9,845 nt of DNA, from positions 1-9,845 of the forward strand of contig CAIWVR010000463.1 in the NCBI GenBank assembly GCA_903916165.1, given 5' to 3'. How positions within the stretch are numbered: the first letter of the stretch is position 1; the number at the start of each line of letters is the position of its first letter. Position numbers and translations under genes: made by a program. The notes beneath the pieces are model-generated. The model was not told the origin of the DNA and searched no databases. It worked only from the letters and a program-made list of their open reading frames with translations. Origin of the DNA: an uncultured Hyphomicrobiales bacterium (GTDB lineage Bacteria > Pseudomonadota > Alphaproteobacteria > Rhizobiales > Beijerinckiaceae). Shown here piece after piece: positions 6,032-9,845 of this stretch.

Positions 6032-7309
6032 ATGCCCCGTTCATACGTCGTCGACGATCCCGAGAAGGGTGTCTTCCTTCTCGATCGCGAAGTCCACATG
6101 TCCGAGGAAATCCTGCGCGAGGAAATGCGCAAGATTTTCGCCAAATGCTGGATCTATGTCGGTCATTCTTCGGAAGTGAAGAAGCCCGGCGACTTTCTCA
6201 CCCGCCGTGTGGCCGGTCGGCCCGTCATTTTCGTTCGGAACCAGAAGGGACAGGTCGACGTCCACTTCAACACCTGCCGTCATCGCGGCGCGCTGGTCTG
6301 CGCGGATCGCAACGGCAATGCGAAGCGTTTCTTCTGCGTCTATCATGGCTGGATCTACGGCAATGGTGGCGAATTGCAGCGCGTGCCCGGCGACGAGGCC
6401 TATACGGATGCCTTCGACAAGGACACGCTCGCCCTCAAAAAGCCCGCAAAGCTCGAGGAATATCGCGGCTTCTGGTTCATGTCGCTCAATCCCGACATCG
6501 TGCCGCTGAAGGATTATCTCGGCCACGCGACCGATTATCTCGATCTCGTCATCGACCAGTCGCCGTCGGCGCAAATGGAAATCCTGCCCGGCACGCAGGA
6601 ATATGACGTCGGCGCCAACTGGAAGCTGATGGTCGAAAATTCCGTCGACGATTACCATCTGCCCTCGACCCATGCGACCTGGCTGAACTTCATGGCCAAT
6701 TCCGGTGTGAAGGTGGAGCCGTCGAAGGACAAGGATCTCGTCCTGCCGACGCGCGGCTTGGCGCATGAACTTGGCAACGGCCATTTCACGACCGAGAATG
6801 TCAACTTCCGCGGACGTCCCGTCGCCGCCTGGATTGCGCTCTATGGCGAGGATGCCAAGCCGGAAATGAAGGCGATCAAGGACGAGCTGATCGCGCGTCT
6901 GGGACCGGAGCGCGCCGAGCGCGTGTCGAACACCAACCGCAATCTCGTGATCTTCCCGAACCTCGTCATCAATGACGGCTCGTCGGTGACGGTGCGCACC
7001 TTCTATCCCGAAGGCGTTGGCCGGATGCATGTCACGGCCTGGGCACTCGGGCCCGTGGAGGAGAGCGAGACCGCACGCGCGCGTCGTCTCGATGCCTTCC
7101 TCACCTTCTATGGTCCCGGCGGCTTCGCGACGCCCGATGACGTCGAGGCGCTGGAACTCGTCCAGCAGGGACTGGCCAATTGGCAAGATGACCGCTGGTC
7201 CGAAATGTCACGCGGCATGGGCCGCGAGGGCGACCAGCTCAATTCGGACGAGCATCACCTGCGCATTTTCTGGCGCCATTGGGACAAGATGATGGGAGCC
7301 GAGGCATGA
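6032..7309 (+). CDS. Rieske ring-hydroxylating oxygenase, alpha (large) subunit
   Basis: This 425-residue protein is the catalytic subunit of a cytoplasmic Rieske non-heme iron oxygenase, which adds O2 or a hydroxyl to aromatic rings. The N-terminal Rieske domain has C82-R-H84 and C102-V-Y-H105 (17 residues between). The catalytic domain has the mononuclear iron site ENSVDDYHLPSTH at 202-214, giving ligands H209 and H214 and the bridging D206, with the third ligand D369 or D370 in GPGGFATPDD. All key residues are present. Length fits the alpha subunits of benzoate/toluate/naphthalene-type two-subunit enzymes. The stop codon overlaps the beta-subunit start (ATGA), so translation is probably coupled. 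The ferredoxin gene is divergent, 145 nt away. The substrate is not evident; the neighbouring decarboxylase-type genes favour a carboxylated aromatic compound. Confidence 0.95.
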   Translation: MPRSYVVDDPEKGVFLLDREVHMSEEILREEMRKIFAKCWIYVGHSSEVKKPGDFLTRRVAGRPVIFVRNQKGQVDVHFNTCRHRGALVCADRNGNAKRFFCVYHGWIYGNGGELQRVPGDEAYTDAFDKDTLALKKPAKLEEYRGFWFMSLNPDIVPLKDYLGHATDYLDLVIDQSPSAQMEILPGTQEYDVGANWKLMVENSVDDYHLPSTHATWLNFMANSGVKVEPSKDKDLVLPTRGLAHELGNGHFTTENVNFRGRPVAAWIALYGEDAKPEMKAIKDELIARLGPERAERVSNTNRNLVIFPNLVINDGSSVTVRTFYPEGVGRMHVTAWALGPVEESETARARRLDAFLTFYGPGGFATPDDVEALELVQQGLANWQDDRWSEMSRGMGREGDQLNSDEHHLRIFWRHWDKMMGAEA

Positions 7310-7791
7310 GTAAGGTGACCCGCGCGGACGTCGAGGACTTCCTGTTTCATGAAGCGGCCCTTCTCGACGAATGGAAGCTCAACGAGTGGCAGGCGCTGCT
7401 CACCGATGACGCCCATTATCTGATCCCGCCCAATGACGTGCTGGACGGCGACTACAAATCGTCGCTGTTCATCATCGCCGACGATCGCGAGCGCATTCGC
7501 CAGCGTATCATTCGCGTGCTCGATCCCAATTGCCACGCGGAAGCGCCGAAGTCGCGCACGCAGCGCATCATCGGCAATGTCCGCATCCTCTCGCAGGACG
7601 GGGACGAGATCGTCGTGGCGGCCAATTACATCTGCTACCGTTACCGCCGCTACGAGCGCGTCGGTCAATATGTCGGCAGCTACACCTACAAGCTCGTGCG
7701 CAACGGTGACTCCTTCCTGATCCGGGAAAAGAAGATCATCATCCAGGCGAACGAACTCGGGCAATTGGGGTCGGTTTCGATTATTCTCTAG
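7306..7791 (+). CDS. Ring-hydroxylating oxygenase, beta (small) subunit
   Basis: This 161-residue protein is the small, non-catalytic subunit of the Rieske oxygenase; it has the NTF2/SnoaL-like cone fold and stabilises the alpha3beta3 hexamer. Family features are the N-terminal FLFHEAALLDEWKLNEW (12-28), the DD pair with YLIPP at 34-42, SRTQRIIGNVR at 83-93 (the counterpart of the conserved S-x-T-R-H-x-I-x-N-V segment), and the C-terminal LIREKKIIIQ strand (138-147). The ATG at 7306 overlaps the alpha stop by four bases and has GGGAG (7294-7298) seven bases ahead. An in-frame ATG at 7279 lies inside the alpha gene and would add nine unrelated residues, so it is not used. The gene ends just before repeat copy B. 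Confidence 0.93.
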   Translation: MSKVTRADVEDFLFHEAALLDEWKLNEWQALLTDDAHYLIPPNDVLDGDYKSSLFIIADDRERIRQRIIRVLDPNCHAEAPKSRTQRIIGNVRILSQDGDEIVVAANYICYRYRRYERVGQYVGSYTYKLVRNGDSFLIREKKIIIQANELGQLGSVSIIL

Positions 7792-7794
7792 GCT

Positions 7795-7880
7795 TCGTCC
7801 TTGCGAGGAGCGAAGCGACGCGGCAAGCCATCTGATGACGGCCTTTTAGATGGATTGCTTCGCTTCGCTCGCAATGACGA
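7795..7880. repeat. Palindromic intergenic repeat, copy B
   Basis: An imperfect inverted repeat starts 4 nt after the beta-subunit stop and fills the gap to the decarboxylase-like gene. The left arm (7795-7833) and right arm (7848-7880) share the ends TCGTC-TTGCGAG and GCAA-CCATCT in complement. The left arm has a six-base insertion (GGAGCGAAGCGACGCGG form), so the stem would be bulged. The loop is about 14 bases. The right arm ends 4 nt before the AAAGG ribosome site of the next gene, so folding of the RNA could affect both termination after the oxygenase and translation of the decarboxylase-like protein. Confidence 0.8.
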
Positions 7881-7895
7881 ACGAAAGGTGTCTGC

Positions 7896-8873
7896 ATGAC
7901 CGATCTCAAGCTCACCCTCGCGTGCTGGGACTATGACCGCACCCGCCCGCTCATCGACGGGCGCGTCCGACCCCATGGCATCGACCTCGAGGTCAAGATG
8001 CTGCGCCCGCGCGTGATGTTTCCGCGCATGCTGGAAGACAAGGAGTTCCACGCTTCGGAATTGTCGCTGGCCTCCTACGCCAGCCTGCTCGGCCGTGGCG
8101 ACACCAGCTTTCGCGCGCTGCCTGTTGCCGTGTCGAAGATCTTCCGTCATTCGTGCATCTACATCCGCCCGGGCTCCGGCATCGAAAAGCCTGAGGACCT
8201 GAGGGGAAAACGCGTCGGCACCACGCAATGGGGCTCGACGGCGGCCGTGTTCATGAAGGGCATGATCCAGGACGAATATGGCGTGGCACCGCATGAGATG
8301 CGCTGGTTCATGGGCGGGCTCGACGCGCCCACGCAAGCGCCGCTGATTCCCTTCACACCGCCGCCGGGCGTCAGCCTCGAACTCCTGCCAGATGGCAAGA
8401 CACTTGAAGCCATGATGGAGGCGGGCGAACTGGATGCCCTGTTCTCGATCTATCTGCCGAAAATTTTCCTGAATGGTTCGCCCAATTGCAAGCGGCTGTG
8501 GCCGAACTTCAAGGAGGTCGAGAAGGACTATTATCGGAAAACAAAAATCTTCCCGATCATGCACACGATCGCCATGCGCTCGGATGTGATCGCCGATCAT
8601 CCGTGGGCGCCCAAGGCCCTGTATGATGCGCTGGTCGAGGCGCGCGACATTGCGGTCGAGGGCCTCTACGACACCGACGCGCTGCGCCTTGCGCTGCCCT
8701 GGCTGCTCGATCATGTGGAAGAGGCATGGTCGGTGTTCGGCGAGGATTTCTGGGCCTATGGGCTGGAAGCCAATCGTCCGACGCTCACCGCGCTGGGGCG
8801 CTATGTCTTCGAGCAGGGTTTGTCGCCGCGCGTGGTCGCGGCGGAAGAATTGTTCATGCCCGGGCTGGATTGA
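7896..8873 (+). CDS. 4,5-dihydroxyphthalate decarboxylase family protein
   Basis: This 325-residue protein resembles the Pht5-type 4,5-dihydroxyphthalate decarboxylases, which convert 4,5-dihydroxyphthalate to protocatechuate and have a periplasmic-binding-protein-like two-lobe fold. Recognisable segments are KLTLACWDYDRTRPLIDGRV (5-24), the FRHSCIYIRPGSGIEKPEDL stretch (83-102), GKRVGTTQWGSTAAVFMKG (104-122), DEYGV at 126-130 and EAGELDALFSIYLPK at 175-189. There is no signal peptide, so the protein is cytoplasmic, which fits an enzyme or sensor better than a transporter subunit. Many members of this family are only loosely related to the tested enzymes, so the reaction is uncertain. A ribosome site AAAGG is at 7884-7888. 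The gene follows the oxygenase genes by 104 nt and is bracketed by two repeat elements. In context it may act on the hydroxylated product of the oxygenase. Confidence 0.8.
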   Translation: MTDLKLTLACWDYDRTRPLIDGRVRPHGIDLEVKMLRPRVMFPRMLEDKEFHASELSLASYASLLGRGDTSFRALPVAVSKIFRHSCIYIRPGSGIEKPEDLRGKRVGTTQWGSTAAVFMKGMIQDEYGVAPHEMRWFMGGLDAPTQAPLIPFTPPPGVSLELLPDGKTLEAMMEAGELDALFSIYLPKIFLNGSPNCKRLWPNFKEVEKDYYRKTKIFPIMHTIAMRSDVIADHPWAPKALYDALVEARDIAVEGLYDTDALRLALPWLLDHVEEAWSVFGEDFWAYGLEANRPTLTALGRYVFEQGLSPRVVAAEELFMPGLD

Positions 8874-8878
8874 CCCAG

Positions 8879-8978
8879 CCTCGTCATTGCAAGGAGCCGC
8901 AGGCGACGTGGCAATCCATCTTCGGGCGGCTGCCGTGAGATGGATTACCGCATTGCTTCGCTCCTCGCAAAGACGAGG
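8879..8978. repeat. Palindromic intergenic repeat, copy C
   Basis: A third copy begins 5 nt after the decarboxylase-like stop codon. The left arm (8879-8921) and right arm (8938-8978) pair over the ends CCTCGTC / GACGAGG, the GCAAGGAG / CTCCTCGC block and ATCCATCT / AGATGGAT, with several mismatches and small bulges. The loop is 16 bases. Left-arm order (GGAG then GACG then GGCAATCCA) matches copy B, so both copies have the same orientation. No T-run follows. Confidence 0.8.
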
Positions 8979-9051
8979 GCAAACATTGACGCACGCCACC
9001 CACCGTTTAAGCTTGACCCTACAAACGCCGCCACGTCACGAGTGGCCTTCG

Positions 9052-9056
9052 GGAGG
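9052..9056 (+). promoter_or_regulatory. Strong ribosome binding site of the ABC binding-protein gene
   Basis: GGAGG lies four bases before the ATG at 9061 and supports this start, which also places a proper signal peptide at the N-terminus. In the 82 nt between repeat copy C and the ATG there are TTGACG (8986-8991) and TTGACC (9013-9018), but neither has a good -10 partner, so no promoter is called. Confidence 0.7.
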
Positions 9057-9060
9057 ACTT

Positions 9061-9845
9061 ATGAACAAGACGCTCTTGGCCGCCGGTGCCTTCGCCGCTT
9101 TCGCACTGACACCTGTGCTGGCCGCCGATCAGGCGATGATCGATGCCGCCAAAAAGGAAGGCGAGGTCAATTGGTACACGACGCAGATCGTGAACCAGTT
9201 CGTGCGTCCCTCGATCACCGCGTTTGAGAAAAAATACGGCATCAAGGTCAATTACTTCCGCGGCAATGCGACCGACATTGCGTTAAAGGTCTCGACCGAG
9301 GCGAAGGCCGGACGCATCCAGGCCGATGTCGTCGACGGCACGGCGACCAGCGTCATGCTGCGGCGTGACGATCAGGTCATGAAATGGGTGCCTGACAACA
9401 AGTTCGACAAGCAGTTCGTCGATCCCGATGGCTATTGGATCGCGTCGAACTTCTATGTCCTGACGCCGGGCTACAACACCGAATTGGTGAAAAAGGCGGA
9501 CGTCCCAAAAAGCTATGCCGACCTGCTCGATCCGAAATGGAAGGGCAAGATGATCTGGAACGCGACGGCCTCAGCCTCCGCGGGTGCCGGCTTTGTCGGC
9601 ACGGTCCTGCTGTCGATGGGCGAAGAGAAGGGCATGGATTATCTGCGCGCATTGGCGAAGCAGAATGTCGTCAGTGTCGCCAGCTCCGGTCGCCAGGTTC
9701 TCGACCAGGTGATTTCGGGTGAGTATCCGATCGGTTTGCAGATCTTCAACAACCACGCCTCGATCAGCGCGCGCCAGGGAGCTCCGTCCGCCTGGGCGCC
9801 GCTCGACACGTCGCTTGCGGTGATTGCGACGATTTCGGTCACCAA
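9061..9845 (+). CDS. ABC transporter solute-binding protein, iron(III)/FbpA-like, 3'-partial
   Basis: The first 261 residues of an exported binding protein run to the end of the window without a stop; full members are usually about 330-350 residues. A Sec signal peptide is clear: K3, a hydrophobic stretch to V19, and a cleavage site near VLA-A (after A21 or A22). The mature start AMIDAAKKEGEVNWYT, the AFEKKYGIKVNYFRG segment (54-68), GYNTELVKKADVPKSYADLL (137-156), DPKWKGKM (157-164) and ASAGAGFVG (172-180) are typical of extracellular binding proteins family 1 annotated as iron(III)-binding. Many relatives bind small organic acids or amines rather than iron, and the catabolic neighbourhood favours an organic ligand here, but this is inference. 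The permease and ATPase genes would be expected just beyond the window. It is separated from the upstream gene by repeat copy C. Confidence 0.9.
   Translation, partial: MNKTLLAAGAFAAFALTPVLAADQAMIDAAKKEGEVNWYTTQIVNQFVRPSITAFEKKYGIKVNYFRGNATDIALKVSTEAKAGRIQADVVDGTATSVMLRRDDQVMKWVPDNKFDKQFVDPDGYWIASNFYVLTPGYNTELVKKADVPKSYADLLDPKWKGKMIWNATASASAGAGFVGTVLLSMGEEKGMDYLRALAKQNVVSVASSGRQVLDQVISGEYPIGLQIFNNHASISARQGAPSAWAPLDTSLAVIATISVT

Noticed and set aside
6041..7186. A 381-codon open frame on the minus strand inside the oxygenase alpha gene
   Set aside because: The opposite strand encodes an intact Rieske oxygenase with all ligands; the antisense product has no recognisable domain and shadow-like composition.
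7788..8999. A 403-codon open frame on the minus strand across the decarboxylase-like gene
   Set aside because: It is antisense to a clearly recognisable family protein, runs through both repeat copies, is rich in Arg/His/Ala as expected for a high-GC shadow frame, and shows no known domain.
1818..9000. Three similar repeats considered as a CRISPR array or as insertion-sequence ends
   Set aside because: They are single palindromes kilobases apart with no regular spacers, no target-site duplications were seen and no transposase gene is present between them.

Overview
The window (about 60+ % GC, strong G/C bias at third codon positions) looks like an accessory catabolic locus of an alphaproteobacterium, most likely of the order Hyphomicrobiales (Bradyrhizobium/Rhodopseudomonas-like). 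Reasons are the codon usage, the large number of Bug/TctC-type and 4,5-dihydroxyphthalate-decarboxylase-like proteins typical of that group, and three copies of an imperfect palindromic repeat built on CGTCATTGCGAG...GCAATCCA, a motif I associate with intergenic repeats of these bacteria. No species assignment is possible from the sequence alone.

Layout. Bases 1-1814 hold the 3' part of a fused TRAP-transporter permease (small plus large membrane subunit), whose start lies before the window. A repeat element (1818-1942) separates it from a Bug/TctC-type periplasmic binding protein (1966-2991), followed 24 nt later by a two-domain type I extradiol (VOC-fold) ring-cleavage dioxygenase (3016-3906). 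After a compound palindromic spacer (3912-3996) comes a UbiD-family, prenyl-FMN-type decarboxylase (4091-5536). A Rieske ferredoxin lies on the minus strand (5581-5886), convergent with the ubiD-like gene and divergent from the alpha and beta subunits of a Rieske ring-hydroxylating oxygenase (6032-7309 and 7306-7791, ATGA overlap). Next is a protein of the 4,5-dihydroxyphthalate decarboxylase family (7896-8873), closely bracketed by two more copies of the repeat element (7795-7880 and 8879-8978). The window ends inside a periplasmic iron(III)/FbpA-like ABC solute-binding protein (9061 to the end).

How it may work (inference). The genes together describe uptake and aerobic breakdown of an aromatic, probably carboxylated, compound. 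Periplasmic binding proteins and a TRAP permease would bring it in; the Rieske oxygenase, fed electrons by the small ferredoxin, would hydroxylate the ring; one or both decarboxylases would remove carboxyl groups; and the extradiol dioxygenase would open the resulting catechol-type ring. A ferredoxin reductase, a cis-dihydrodiol dehydrogenase, a ring-fission hydrolase, a UbiX-type flavin prenyltransferase and a regulator are not in the window. The substrate cannot be read from the sequence. Every non-coding gap is shorter than 300 bases.
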